Below are positions 42,638 through 50,852 of a stretch of DNA of 64,000 nucleotides, piece after piece. The stretch is from Streptomyces violaceusniger Tu 4113. GTDB lineage: Bacteria; Actinomycetota; Actinomycetes; Streptomycetales; Streptomycetaceae. The stretch covers positions 1-64,000 of the forward strand of contig NC_015952.1 of NCBI RefSeq assembly GCF_000147815.2, read 5' to 3'. Positions within the stretch are counted from its first letter, which is position 1, and every line of letters begins with the position of its first letter. Under the pieces are notes generated by a model. That model made no database searches. It saw only the letters and a list, made by a program, of their open reading frames with translations, and had not been told where the DNA came from. A program made the translations under genes and the position numbers.

Positions 42638-43786
42638 ATGGCACCACGCCTTGGCTCCCTCTGCTCCGGATACGGCGGACTGGACATGGCCGTCCAGCAC
42701 GTCTTCAACGCCCGAACCGTCTGGCACTGCGAAAACGCCGCCGCGCCCGCGGCTGTCCTCGCCCACCACTTCCCTGACGTGCCCAACCTGGGAAACCTGA
42801 AAGCCGTCGACTTCACCGGCGTCGAAGGCGTGGACATCCTCGCCGCAGGCTTCCCATGCCAGGACGTCTCGATCGCCGGTCCCCGTGACGGGATGCGCGA
42901 GGGCAACCGGTCCGGGCTGTGGCGAGACGTCGCGCGGGCCATCGAGATCCTGCAACCAACCTGGGTGGTGATCGAAAATGTCCGCGGCCTCCTCTCCCAA
43001 CGGGCCCATGGCGTGCTGGAACCCTGCACGCGGTGTGTGGGACACGAAAGACCGCAAGACCGACTGCGGGCACTGGGCGCCGTACTCGGCGATCTGGCCC
43101 TGCTCGGGTTCGATGCGGAGTGGCTGTGCCTACGCGCATCGGACGCCGGCGCGCCGCACCGGCGCGACAGAACCTTCATCCTGGCCCGCCGCGCCTTTGC
43201 TGAAGACTCCGACCTCGAACATTGGCTCCAATGGCGGGACTCAGCACCCGGACAAGCGCAAGCGCGGCGGCCATGGCCCGACGCTGGCGGACGAGGTGGA
43301 GTGGGTGCTGCTGCCGACTCCGTCAGCCTCGAATCCGAACGAGGCCGAGCCCCTGGAGAGCTGGGAGGCGCGGCGTCAGCGGAATCTGGCGAAGAAGATC
43401 AACGGAAACGGTCAGGGACTTCCCCTGGGTGTGGCTGTCCGGATGCTGACGACCCCGGATGCGGGATCGTCTGGGGACGGTACGAGCAGGCGATCAGGCG
43501 CTGGGAAGAGCTGATCGGCCGACCGGCACCGTGCCCGATCGGCTGGGTGAAGACCGGCCGGAGGATCACGCCGGAGTTCGTGGAGTGGATGATGGGCCTC
43601 CCCCAGCACTGGGTGACCGGTGTCCCCGGCATCTCGCGGACCCGGCAGTTCACCGTGCTGGGCAACGGCGTCGTGCCGCAGCAGGCCGTGATGGCACTGA
43701 CCATCCTGCGCGAGCGCTTCAGCAACGAGGAGCTGTGCGCGGAAGAGGCTGTGCAACTCCTGCTGGACCTGGACCCGGTCCGCTGA
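42638..43786 (+). CDS. C5 DNA cytosine methyltransferase
   Basis: A 382-residue enzyme with the main motifs in order: I LGSLCSGYGGLDMAVQ, IV AGFPCQDVSIAGPRDGMREG with the catalytic Cys, VI TWVVIENVRG, VIII GAPHRRDRTFILA, and X GNGVVPQQAVMAL. A variable region (~190-285) should set target recognition. It would transfer methyl from SAM to C5 of cytosine. No restriction endonuclease is adjacent, so it is probably a solitary phage enzyme that protects the element from host restriction. A strong terminator follows. Confidence 0.9.
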   Translation: MAPRLGSLCSGYGGLDMAVQHVFNARTVWHCENAAAPAAVLAHHFPDVPNLGNLKAVDFTGVEGVDILAAGFPCQDVSIAGPRDGMREGNRSGLWRDVARAIEILQPTWVVIENVRGLLSQRAHGVLEPCTRCVGHERPQDRLRALGAVLGDLALLGFDAEWLCLRASDAGAPHRRDRTFILARRAFAEDSDLEHWLQWRDSAPGQAQARRPWPDAGGRGGVGAAADSVSLESERGRAPGELGGAASAESGEEDQRKRSGTSPGCGCPDADDPGCGIVWGRYEQAIRRWEELIGRPAPCPIGWVKTGRRITPEFVEWMMGLPQHWVTGVPGISRTRQFTVLGNGVVPQQAVMALTILRERFSNEELCAEEAVQLLLDLDPVR

Positions 43787-43790
43787 CCTT

Positions 43791-43823
43791 AACGGGGGCC
43801 GCGAAAACTTCGCGGCCCCCGTT
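43791..43823. terminator. terminator after methyltransferase gene
   Basis: A perfect 15-bp stem (AACGGGGGCCGCGAA / TTCGCGGCCCCCGTT) with a three-base loop, five bases after the stop. It sits between convergent units. Confidence 0.8.
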
Positions 43824-43913
43824 AGAAGCTGTACGAGAACCTGGGATTCGAAGGCGCCCCGGCGTCGCCCTGGGCGCTCATCGCCGCACGTCAGTGTGGT
43901 GATCAGCCCGGGT

Positions 43914-44177
43914 TCAGTACAGGCCGCGCTTGTCGTTCCACCGGCTGATCCACCAGGCGTAGACCACGTTGCCCATCCCGGCCGTGAAGATGGCCAGCCA
44001 GAAGTGCGCCCAGAAGGACTGGCGGCGCTTGCGCATCAGCGGCCCGTACCCGCCGACGGCCGCCGCGGCCGCCGAGGACGAGGCCGAGACCGACGGGGCC
44101 ACGGTGTTGCTGATGACGATGTTCGGCGGCACGTAGCTGCTGGGCTGCTGCGGGATGTGCGGTCTGGGGGTGGTCAT
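43914..44177 (-). CDS. small membrane protein
   Basis: Eighty-seven residues from ATG 44177 (MTTPRPHIPQQPSSYVPPNI). An Ala/Ser-rich linker leads to a hydrophobic segment near the C-terminus (FWAHFWLAIFTAGMGNVVYA) and a WWISRWNDKRGLY tail. Last gene of the leftward membrane-protein block. Function unknown. Confidence 0.6.
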   Translation of the reverse strand: MTTPRPHIPQQPSSYVPPNIVISNTVAPSVSASSSAAAAAVGGYGPLMRKRRQSFWAHFWLAIFTAGMGNVVYAWWISRWNDKRGLY

Positions 44178-44271
44178 GGTCGTGCTCCTTCGTGAGCGTC
44201 TTCGGCAGACATGGTGATGCCCCGCTCTACGGTGGCAGAACGGGGGCATCAGGTAGGGCCTTCTCCAGGGT

Positions 44272-44463
44272 TCAGACGGGCTCGCCGATCGCGCGGCGGA
44301 TCTTGAAGTGCGTGCTCAGCTCGGGCCAGTCCGCTCCCGGGGCGTCCGGGTAGCCGTAGTAGCGGCAGGCCGCGGACACGGAGGTGTCGGGGAGGTAGAT
44401 CCGGGTGCCGCCGGTTGGCGCCGGTCGGCGCCTGCGAATCCAACGGACTATCGGGGTACGCAT
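44272..44463 (-). CDS. small basic hypothetical protein
   Basis: Sixty-three residues (MRTPIVRWIRRRRPAPTGGT), a basic N-terminus then ACRYYGYPDAPGADWPELST. ATG 44463 chosen because the upstream part of the longer frame lacks coding character. It sits between two other small leftward genes. Confidence 0.45.
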   Translation of the reverse strand: MRTPIVRWIRRRRPAPTGGTRIYLPDTSVSAACRYYGYPDAPGADWPELSTHFKIRRAIGEPV

Positions 44464-44485
44464 GGTGGGCCCTTTCTGGCCGGGA

Positions 44486-44719
44486 TCACCGGCGGTCCGG
44501 ATAGTGAGGGGGGAGTCTTCGGAAGAGAGTGGGCGGTTCGTCTTCGGCGCGCCCCGAACTGTCACGTACTGTACGGGACTGTGCGGCCTGCTCGTCAAGC
44601 CACGATACCGGGTAGACATCGGCCAGTTCGTTCAGGTACTCCTCCACCCCCGGGATGACCTGGGCCTCCGGAAGGGGCCCGTGAGGCAGATCACCCGCGC
44701 CGCGCGCCTTCGACGCCAT
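44486..44719 (-). CDS. small hypothetical protein
   Basis: Seventy-seven residues from ATG 44719 (MASKARGAGDLPHGPLPEAQ), with VIPGVEEYLNELADVYPVSW as the folded-looking part. A hairpin separates it from the upstream membrane-protein gene. Function unknown. Confidence 0.5.
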   Translation of the reverse strand: MASKARGAGDLPHGPLPEAQVIPGVEEYLNELADVYPVSWLDEQAAQSRTVRDSSGRAEDEPPTLFRRLPPHYPDRR

Positions 44720-44743
44720 CACCGATCCTCTCGCTGGCAGAAA

Positions 44744-44785
44744 GGGACACGGGGCCCATCCTTCGCGGGTGAAGCCCCGTGTCCC
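44744..44785 (-). terminator. hairpin between 44814 and 44719 genes
   Basis: An 11-bp stem (GGGACACGGGG / CCCCGTGTCCC) with a 20-base loop, downstream of the stop at 44814 on the leftward strand. Likely terminator or attenuator. Confidence 0.55.
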
Positions 44786-44813
44786 AGCACATCGCGTCGC
44801 GCGGCCCGTGCCG

Positions 44814-45827
44814 TCAGGCACGCGGGACGTCGCTCTTCTTCACGCCGGTCCTGTTGTCGCCGTTCACCTTCACCTGGCCGACCGTGACCCCGCGCGCCTC
44901 CAGGCCACGGCGGAAGTCCGGCTGCGTCGTCTCCGGCTCGACGAGCTTGGGCACCCCTTCCTTCTCCTTGGCCCGCTGAAGGAGGACGTCCAGGTGGATG
45001 CCGTTCTTCTTGCCGATCTGCTCCAGGACCCAGTCCCAGACGTACCGGTTGATGTCCTCCTGGGTCCACGCCCGCGGCTCCTCCTCGCCTTCCTCGGGCT
45101 CCGGATCGTCGTCGACCGGGTCCTTCTCCAGCGAGACCTTCTTCCCCTTCTGCTTCTCGTCCTTCGCCTTCATCAGCTCCGCGACGTCGCCGGGGCTGAG
45201 GTTGTACTTCTTGGCCAGCCGCTGAACCTGCGCCTGACTGCCCGCATTCGCCTTCTTCTTCCGCGCGAGCTTGCGCAACTTGGCGTCCATGCGGGCATCT
45301 TCGGCGACGAACCACGAGGCGATCACCCACGCGAGGATGCCGATGGGCAGGACGACTTCGCCGCCCGGCCGGAGCATCAGGAAGACGCCACCGGCCGGGG
45401 GGCCGACGACGACCAGGAGCCGAATGCCCATCTTCTTCCACGCGTCGTCGTCGGTGCGCGGATCGGGGTCAAACGCCCAGTCGAAGGCCAGACGGGGCAG
45501 GTACTTGGAGGAGACGATCATGTCTTCAACCGTCTCGATGACGAACTTGCGGAACTCCAGGACGCCGACGATCTCCCGCCACCCGTCCCGGAACCAGACC
45601 CACGCCCGCGCGAGCGCGCCGGGCTCACGCTCGCCGCCGGTCTCTCCTCCTTCGTCCTCCTCCGGGGCCTCCTCTTCCGCCGGCGCGGGCTCGTCCTCCG
45701 GCTCGTCGACCGGCCCGGCCGGATCGGGCACCGGCGCCGTCTTGAGCAGGAGGAGCCGCGGAGGCCCGGCGGGGACCTCCTCCCCGCCGGGAGCGGGGAG
45801 CGTCTTCTCAGGTTCGACGGTGCTCAT
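44814..45827 (-). CDS. membrane protein of the putative transfer block
   Basis: A 337-residue protein. The N-terminal ~70 residues are acidic and Pro-rich. Residues ~130-170 form one or two membrane helices (LLVVVGPPAGGVFLMLRPGG, VVLPIGILAWVIASWFVAED). A charged C-terminal half follows with a helix-turn-helix-like AQVQRLAKKYNLSPGDVAEL and a final globular part. It is the last of four consecutive leftward membrane-protein genes. No ATPase motif is present. Confidence 0.55.
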   Translation of the reverse strand: MSTVEPEKTLPAPGGEEVPAGPPRLLLLKTAPVPDPAGPVDEPEDEPAPAEEEAPEEDEGGETGGEREPGALARAWVWFRDGWREIVGVLEFRKFVIETVEDMIVSSKYLPRLAFDWAFDPDPRTDDDAWKKMGIRLLVVVGPPAGGVFLMLRPGGEVVLPIGILAWVIASWFVAEDARMDAKLRKLARKKKANAGSQAQVQRLAKKYNLSPGDVAELMKAKDEKQKGKKVSLEKDPVDDDPEPEEGEEEPRAWTQEDINRYVWDWVLEQIGKKNGIHLDVLLQRAKEKEGVPKLVEPETTQPDFRRGLEARGVTVGQVKVNGDNRTGVKKSDVPRA

Positions 45828-45858
45828 CGTGGTTCCTCCTTCCTGTCCGTGTGGTGGG

Positions 45859-46389
45859 TCAGCCCGCGAACCGCTGGACCAGGTGGTCCACGAGGTCGCC
45901 GATGTTCTTGAAGAGGCTTCCGTCGGCCGCGGACCAGGTCACGTAGCCCATGAAGCCCCAGAAGATCCGGTGCATCGGCTTGAGCGGGAAGAGCCACAGG
46001 ACCAGGGCGACGCAGACGCCGATGGCCGACGGAGTGGCCTCACCGAGTCCGAGATCGTTGATCATGTTCGTGAATTCCAGGGCCATGCCATTGAGGTCTT
46101 CCAGGAAGCCGCCCGCGTAGGCGAACGACCCGGCGATCATCAGGCCGAGGAGCACCAGAATCCACGGCTTCCCGTTGGCCTTGCCGGACGACACCAGGCC
46201 CTTGGTGAGCACCAGGAGCACCAGGGTCAGGCCGAAGGCGCCCAGGCGGCCGACGGCGCTGATGAATCCCCCGCTCCCCCCGGCGGCGAGAAGGGTCACA
46301 GCGTGCTCGTGGAGGAACAGGCTGGTTTCGGGAGACTGAATGCCCTTGTCGTGGACGAACATGGCAGCGGCAGCGATCGAGGTGCGCAT
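45859..46389 (-). CDS. multi-span membrane protein
   Basis: A 176-residue protein with at least three hydrophobic segments: ~46-63 (LGAFGLTLVLLVLTKGLV), ~76-95 (ILVLLGLMIAGSFAYAGGFL) and ~118-135 (AIGVCVALVLWLFPL). The N-terminus (MRTSIAAAAMFVHDKGIQSP) is not a clear signal peptide. Small pilin-like or channel-like proteins of this size occur in plasmid transfer clusters. Function is inferred only from neighbourhood. Confidence 0.55.
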   Translation of the reverse strand: MRTSIAAAAMFVHDKGIQSPETSLFLHEHAVTLLAAGGSGGFISAVGRLGAFGLTLVLLVLTKGLVSSGKANGKPWILVLLGLMIAGSFAYAGGFLEDLNGMALEFTNMINDLGLGEATPSAIGVCVALVLWLFPLKPMHRIFWGFMGYVTWSAADGSLFKNIGDLVDHLVQRFAG

Positions 46390-46435
46390 GAGTAGGCCCT
46401 TTCACGGGTCTGAGTCTGAGCGGGGAGGGGGAGAT

Positions 46436-47536
46436 TCAGGAGGTCGTGTAGAGGGCGGTCGTCAGACCGACGGTGCCCGTGAGAGTGCAGGTCGCCCAGT
46501 GGAAGACGTGGCCCGGAAGGTGCTGTGCGAACGCCTCGGTGCGCCGGTCGATGACGAACCAGAGCGCGCCGGTGGCGGCAAGGCCCACCATGTGCGGGGT
46601 CAGCGTGGTCGTGTCGATGCCCTTGGACTGGGCGTAGCCGACGGCGACGTATCCGAACGGGAAGGCGAAGTAGCCGCCGACGGCCGAGGCGATCACGCGG
46701 AACGGAACGTAGTGCGCGAAGATCGCGTTCCAGGTGTTCACGGTGAAGTCGACGAGCGGGCCGAGGACCGGAATCACGCTGAAGATGCGGCCGATGCCCG
46801 AGAAGAGCTGGCCGATCGAGCTGAAGACCGGCTGGAGGATTCCCTGCATCTTCCCCGTGAACGTCCACGCGCTGTACGCGCCGGCGGATGCGGCCAGCAG
46901 GCACACGGCAGTGCCCGGGTCCTGGTGCGCACGGACCAAGGCGTCGTGTGCCCACTGGTTGACGCCGAAGCCCCAGCCGATCACCACGCCGGTGGCGTAC
47001 TTCGCGGCCAGCATGCGGCGGCGGGCGTACCGGTCGCCCTGGCGGAGGAGTGCGGCCCGCCGACGGACGCGGGCGACGATGCTGCGGTCGTCCTCCTGGC
47101 CCTCGGCGGCCGGGGCCGCAGGAGCGGGGGCGTCGGCCTTCCCGGCAGCGATCGTTTCCGGCCCTTCTCCTGCCGCCGTGTCGTCGTCCTCGGCATCGTC
47201 GCCGTCCGGATCGTCCTCGTCCTCGCCCTTCTTGAAGAGCTTGGCGGGCCTGCCTTCCGGGGCTTTCTCGGACGCCTTCTTGGTCGTGCCGGTGTCCGGT
47301 CCCGTGTCCGCCTTCGTGCCGCTCTCACCTGCGGTTTCCGGCTCGGGGGCGGTCTTCTTGACCGGCTTGGTGTCCGATTCGGTGTCCGCCGCGGCGGGCG
47401 GGGCGGTCGGAGCCGGAGGGACGCTCGGCTCGTCCGGCACGACGCTGTCGGCGGGCGGCTTCTCGTCGGGGTCGGGCAGGACCAGGAAAGGACCGTGCGG
47501 CCACCTGCCTGTACGCGGACGGATGTCATCCGTCAT
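46436..47536 (-). CDS. membrane protein with long disordered N-terminus
   Basis: A 366-residue protein. Residues 1-150 are acidic, Pro/Ala/Asp-rich and probably cytoplasmic. Residues ~175-365 carry several hydrophobic stretches (GTAVCLLAASAGAYSAWTF, IFSVIPVLGPLVDFTV, AVGGYFAFPFGYVAVGYA, MVGLAATGALWFVI). The layout of a long disordered arm plus a membrane domain is shared with its two large neighbours, so they may form one complex. Confidence 0.55.
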   Translation of the reverse strand: MTDDIRPRTGRWPHGPFLVLPDPDEKPPADSVVPDEPSVPPAPTAPPAAADTESDTKPVKKTAPEPETAGESGTKADTGPDTGTTKKASEKAPEGRPAKLFKKGEDEDDPDGDDAEDDDTAAGEGPETIAAGKADAPAPAAPAAEGQEDDRSIVARVRRRAALLRQGDRYARRRMLAAKYATGVVIGWGFGVNQWAHDALVRAHQDPGTAVCLLAASAGAYSAWTFTGKMQGILQPVFSSIGQLFSGIGRIFSVIPVLGPLVDFTVNTWNAIFAHYVPFRVIASAVGGYFAFPFGYVAVGYAQSKGIDTTTLTPHMVGLAATGALWFVIDRRTEAFAQHLPGHVFHWATCTLTGTVGLTTALYTTS

Positions 47537-47569
47537 GATGTCTGCACTCCTTGCGTCATGGCTGGGAGA

Positions 47570-47611
47570 GAAAGCCCTCGGACGTACCGGCCAGGTGGAC
47601 CGAGGGCTTTC
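47570..47611 (-). terminator. hairpin downstream of 47748 gene
   Basis: A 12-bp perfect stem (GAAAGCCCTCGG / CCGAGGGCTTTC) with an 18-base loop, between two leftward membrane-protein genes. It may reduce read-through into 46436-47536. Confidence 0.6.
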
Positions 47612-47680
47612 GCATGTCTTGGGTGGGAGAGCCTATAAGGAACGGCTGTTCTAAATGCGCGAGTTGGGCGCGTACGAGCG

Positions 47681-47717
47681 TAGAGGTACCCGGGGTGTGT
47701 ACTTCCGGGCACCTCTA
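47681..47717 (-). terminator. second hairpin downstream of 47748 gene
   Basis: TAGAGGTACCCGG pairs with CCGGGCACCTCTA except for one A/C mismatch, and AAAA follows on the plus strand. Located 31 bases after the leftward stop at 47748. Probable terminator. Confidence 0.5.
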
Positions 47718-47747
47718 AAAAGTATCACGGACTGTACGGTCCGCGTA

Positions 47748-49475
47748 CTAGTTGCCGCCTACGACCTGGAACCGCTTCCCGCCGCGGCTGCGCTGGCGCT
47801 CCTGCTCCTCGTTCCATTCCTGGATGCACTTCTGACCCCAGCGCAGGCCCTTGCCGAACTGCTCGCCGAGCGCCTTGGGTTCCAGGGGATTGCCCGCGAC
47901 CACCGAAGCGCCGTACGCGGCGCGGGCGTCGGCCCGATCCTTGCGGGAGCGCTGCCGGGGAGTCAGCTCGGCGCCGTCCTCGGGCTCCTTCTCCTCGTCG
48001 CCGCCTTCGTCGCCGGTCGGGCCGGGCTGCTCCTTTGGCTCTTCCTCCGGCTTCTCGCCGCCCTGGTCATGAGCTTCCCCGGCCGCGGGCCGCGGCTCGG
48101 GGACGCTTGCGCCGGCGGGGACGGTCTCCTTGACCGGCTCCGGCCGCGGGGCGGGAAGCGGGGTGTGCTCGGGGTGCGGGCGCGCGGCCTCGGCGGGAGG
48201 CACGGGAACCGGCTGCCGGTCGGGCTCCGGGTCGGGCTCCGGGTCGGGCTCCGGCTCCTCCGCCGCCGGGGCCTCCCCGGTGCCCTTGTCCTGCTGGTCG
48301 CCGGTCTTCTCGCTGCCCGGGAACTCCTCGCCCCCGCCCTTGCGGGGGTCGTCCAGGCCGGTATCTATCGACGCGAAGGCGATGCGCGGCGTACCGGCCG
48401 TCGCCTTGCGGTTCTTGCCCTTCAGCACCGCGGCCATCTCCTCCAGGGAGGGTTCCAGCGGCGGCAGACCGGCGAGCGGCGAGGACACCGTGTGCTTCGG
48501 GAGGGGGTAGAGCGGCTGGACCGGCGTGACGGCGCGCACCAGGCCCTGGCGGACCTGGTGGCGGGTCTGCATGGACAGGGCGTGCGCGTCGGGGGTCAGG
48601 ATCTCGCTGGTGTCCCACGCCTCGGGCAGGTCCATGGTGGCAAGGTTGCGGGCCTGGCGCCGCTCGGCGAGACGGCGGGTCAGCATCTGGCGGCGCTTGG
48701 GGTCGCCGCCGCAGCCGCGCGAGGCGTGCTGGGACGCCTTGCTGTGCAGGCGGGCGATGGTGCGCTTCTTGAAGTAGCCCTTCTTCCCGTCATCCTCTTC
48801 CAGGATGGCGAGGACGGCGTACAGCTCGACCGCCAGGCCGAGGTGACGGTCCGCGATGATCTCCTCGGCGGTGCGGTTGCGCTGGGCCAGGCCCATGTAG
48901 GCGAAGATCCGGGTGCGCAGTTCGCGGGCGATCTGGGCAGTCATGGAGTTGTTCTGCGCGTCGGGCCGCTTGTGCTTCAGCTCGATGCCCAGCATCAGGT
49001 GCCACATGAACATCGCCATGATGGGGCCGAAGAACGCGCGGACGACGCCGATCCAGAAGCCGTTGGAGACCTCGAAGGCGGGGATGACCTGGACGCCGAC
49101 GACGACCTTGACGAGCGTGCCGGGGATGCCGGGGGTCGCCTCGGGGCCGTTGAGGTTCTGACGGGCCATGAAGACCAGGGCCAGCACGCCGAGTTCGGCG
49201 ACGCCGAACAGGATGCCGCGCTCCCACTTGTCGGCCATGCCCATCTTCCCGGCGAAGCGCCAGGAGGAGTCGGCGGAGAAGAGCGTGAAGCCGAGGGCGG
49301 CGCCGAAGCCTAGCGCGACGGCGACGGAGACCTTGCCGTGCAGGAAGGCGACCGCCTTCCTGCTGCCCAGGAAGGCGTAATAGCACAGGATGGCGGTGGT
49401 GGCGACGCCGAGTGCTGCAACGGTCGCCACCGTCGGGTCGGGGGGTGACTCGGGAAGGTGGTCGAGCGGGTTCAT
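47748..49475 (-). CDS. large membrane protein, possibly SpdB/DUF2637-like
   Basis: A 575-residue protein. The first ~170 residues contain four hydrophobic segments (TVATVAALGVATTAILCYYA, VSVAVALGFGAALGFTLF, GILFGVAELGVLALVFMARQ, VVRAFFGPIMAMFMWHLML). A basic region with RRLAERRQARNLATMDLPEA follows, then a 150-residue Pro/Glu/Asp-rich linker and a short basic C-terminal domain. Four N-terminal helices plus a soluble tail recall the spread (Spd) or DUF2637 membrane proteins of Streptomyces plasmids. It heads the four-gene membrane block. The transfer role is inference. Confidence 0.5.
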   Translation of the reverse strand: MNPLDHLPESPPDPTVATVAALGVATTAILCYYAFLGSRKAVAFLHGKVSVAVALGFGAALGFTLFSADSSWRFAGKMGMADKWERGILFGVAELGVLALVFMARQNLNGPEATPGIPGTLVKVVVGVQVIPAFEVSNGFWIGVVRAFFGPIMAMFMWHLMLGIELKHKRPDAQNNSMTAQIARELRTRIFAYMGLAQRNRTAEEIIADRHLGLAVELYAVLAILEEDDGKKGYFKKRTIARLHSKASQHASRGCGGDPKRRQMLTRRLAERRQARNLATMDLPEAWDTSEILTPDAHALSMQTRHQVRQGLVRAVTPVQPLYPLPKHTVSSPLAGLPPLEPSLEEMAAVLKGKNRKATAGTPRIAFASIDTGLDDPRKGGGEEFPGSEKTGDQQDKGTGEAPAAEEPEPDPEPDPEPDRQPVPVPPAEAARPHPEHTPLPAPRPEPVKETVPAGASVPEPRPAAGEAHDQGGEKPEEEPKEQPGPTGDEGGDEEKEPEDGAELTPRQRSRKDRADARAAYGASVVAGNPLEPKALGEQFGKGLRWGQKCIQEWNEEQERQRSRGGKRFQVVGGN

Positions 49476-49522
49476 GCGGGTCGGGTCCTATTCGGTGGCG
49501 CCGAGTAGCCCGCCGGGTGGAG

Positions 49523-49765
49523 TCATCCTCCCGGGTTGGTGACGGCTACGGGGCAAAGAGCGAGCAGCGGGCAGGTAGCACAGATGGCCGCCGCATTCAT
49601 CCGGTCCTCTGGGTCGGGCCGGAGGGACACAGTGAGGCGGCCGTAGAGATCGGCGTGAGCGATGCAGGCGGCGGTACCCCGATCGGTGGGGAGCGTCCGC
49701 GCGGCGTGGAGCATCTGGAGCTTGCGGACGGTCTCTGCCGATACCTTGGGTGGCCGCTGCGCCAT
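49523..49765 (-). CDS. WhiB-like iron-sulfur regulator, short form
   Basis: An 80-residue protein (MAQRPPKVSAETVRKLQMLH). Four cysteines occur in WhiB order: one in TAACIAHADLYGRL, then ICATCPLLALCPVAV (CxxC...C), expected to hold a [4Fe-4S] cluster. The Gly/Trp turn (GVWGG) and the basic DNA-binding tail that normally follow are missing; it ends VTNPGG. WhiB-like proteins bind sigma factor region 4 and are often carried by actinophages. Without the tail it may act as a sigma-factor decoy. It is divergent from 49848. Confidence 0.8.
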   Translation of the reverse strand: MAQRPPKVSAETVRKLQMLHAARTLPTDRGTAACIAHADLYGRLTVSLRPDPEDRMNAAAICATCPLLALCPVAVTNPGG

Positions 49766-49847
49766 GTGATGCTCCGTGTTCTCATGGGCAGTATCACACA
49801 CTGTCCGGGACTGGCACGTCAACCGCATAGTGCGTAATACTGGCCCT
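49766..49847. promoter_or_regulatory. divergent promoter region, leaderless on the right
   Basis: Rightward: TAATACT (49835-49841) lies seven bases before the ATG at 49848, with CTGGCA 18 bases upstream, so transcription would start at or near the start codon (leaderless mRNA). Leftward: a TTGACG box lies near 49820 and TGTGATACT some 18-21 bases on, serving the WhiB-like gene. Both promoters overlap and may compete. Confidence 0.5.
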
Positions 49848-50252
49848 ATGAAGACTGTCCTGATCAGCCAAGCCCGGAGAGAATTGGGCAAACTCCTCAG
49901 AGAGGCCCAAGAGGACAAAGAGGTCCCATTCACTGTGACCTTGCGACACTCCCCCGCATGCGTCGGCGCGCCGCGTGAGTGGTTCAAGCGCGCCTGTCGC
50001 GGCCTCAACCCCGCCCCGACGATTAGGTCGGTAACCCTCGCCTTCCCAGAACAACCTGTCCACGACGCGCAACGCGGGCAACTTGCTCACATGGTGCAAG
50101 CGGTCGTCGAAGAAGGCGCGTTCTTCGAATTGAAGCGGGTGTGGGGCATGGCGTGCGTGCTCGTGCCGATCCCCTGGTACAACGAGCGGGTGAAGGCGAT
50201 CGGCCCTCCCGCCGGCGAGACACCGGAAGAGGAGCAGGAGGCCGGTACCTGA
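49848..50252 (+). CDS. tandem Phd/YefM-like protein
   Basis: A 134-residue protein. Residues 1-48 resemble the Phd/YefM antitoxin fold (MKTVLISQARRELGKLLREA, FTVTLRHSPACVG, PREWFKRA). Residues ~75-123 repeat the same pattern (HDAQRGQLAHMVQAVVEEGA, FFELKRVWGMACVLVPIPWY, NERV). So two antitoxin-like halves are fused. Such proteins bind operator DNA and neutralise toxins, but no toxin gene is adjacent. It could be a regulator or an anti-toxin that protects against a host system. The gene appears leaderless and ends at a very strong terminator. Confidence 0.6.
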   Translation: MKTVLISQARRELGKLLREAQEDKEVPFTVTLRHSPACVGAPREWFKRACRGLNPAPTIRSVTLAFPEQPVHDAQRGQLAHMVQAVVEEGAFFELKRVWGMACVLVPIPWYNERVKAIGPPAGETPEEEQEAGT

Positions 50253-50288
50253 AGGGGGCCGCAACCACTGGTTGCGGCCCCCTTCAGG
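50248..50288. terminator. very stable convergent terminator
   Basis: A 20-bp perfect stem (CCTGAAGGGGGCCGCAACCA and its complement) with a single-base centre. It overlaps the stop of 49848-50252 and serves the convergent genes on both sides. Confidence 0.8.
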
Positions 50289-50300
50289 TGTACGGCCCGT

Positions 50301-50516
50301 TCAGCGGCGCGGCCGGTGCCGGTTCCAGGAGTGCGAGGGGATGGGCGCTACGCCCTGGTCCGCCGGGTGCTCGCTGAACAGGCAGTCACAGTTCTGGCAG
50401 TGGTACCGGTGCCCCACGCCGCTCACCTGGCCGCGACAGTCAGGGCAGATGCTGCTGGTCATCTGCGGCGGGTGCGTCTCACCGGCGCCGCTCGGCGGCG
50501 CGGCCGTGACCATCAC
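50301..50516 (-). CDS. small zinc-ribbon protein
   Basis: Seventy-one residues. A classic four-cysteine ribbon reads ICPDCRGQVSGVGHRYHCQN followed by CDCLFSEHPA. Start is GTG 50516 or ATG 50513; the ATG overlaps the stop of the upstream gene (TGATG). The C-terminus is basic (HSWNRHRPRR). Function unknown. Confidence 0.6.
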   Translation of the reverse strand: MMVTAAPPSGAGETHPPQMTSSICPDCRGQVSGVGHRYHCQNCDCLFSEHPADQGVAPIPSHSWNRHRPRR

Positions 50517-50680
50517 CGCAGAACGGCCAGCGCGATTCCTGCGAACAGGAAGACCGCGGCGACGGCTACGTCACGCACTTCCAGGGACGTCGGCCTCCAT
50601 CGTTCGCGCGGGCCACGGGGGGAGAACCAGTGGATGCCGTACGGGCGCGACGGCTTGGCGCCCGTGGACTGCTCGTCCAT
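50513..50680 (-). CDS. small single-span membrane protein
   Basis: Fifty-five residues from ATG 50680 (MDEQSTGAKPSRPYGIHWFS), ending in one hydrophobic helix (VRDVAVAAVFLFAGIALAVL). Its stop overlaps the next start, so it is coupled to the zinc-ribbon gene. The pair may act together at the membrane. Function unknown. Confidence 0.55.
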   Translation of the reverse strand: MDEQSTGAKPSRPYGIHWFSPRGPRERWRPTSLEVRDVAVAAVFLFAGIALAVLR

Positions 50681-50794
50681 GCTGAGGGGGTCCTTTACTC
50701 AGATAGCTGCTGGCTGCTGCGTACTCGTGGACTCTCTCGGCGCCCCTGCGAAGCTCCTGCGAAGGGTGCCGTCTACATGCACGATACCCCTCGA

Positions 50795-50819
50795 ACCGGT
50801 ATTGGTAACACCGGTATTG
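50795..50819. promoter_or_regulatory. direct repeat between divergent genes
   Basis: ACCGGTATTG occurs twice at a 15-base period in the interval between the leftward 50680 gene and the rightward 50853 gene. It is a candidate operator; each unit also contains the palindrome ACCGGT. Confidence 0.45.
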
Positions 50820-50852
50820 CGTGAATCCACTCTGTGTGCAAGCATTCGATTC

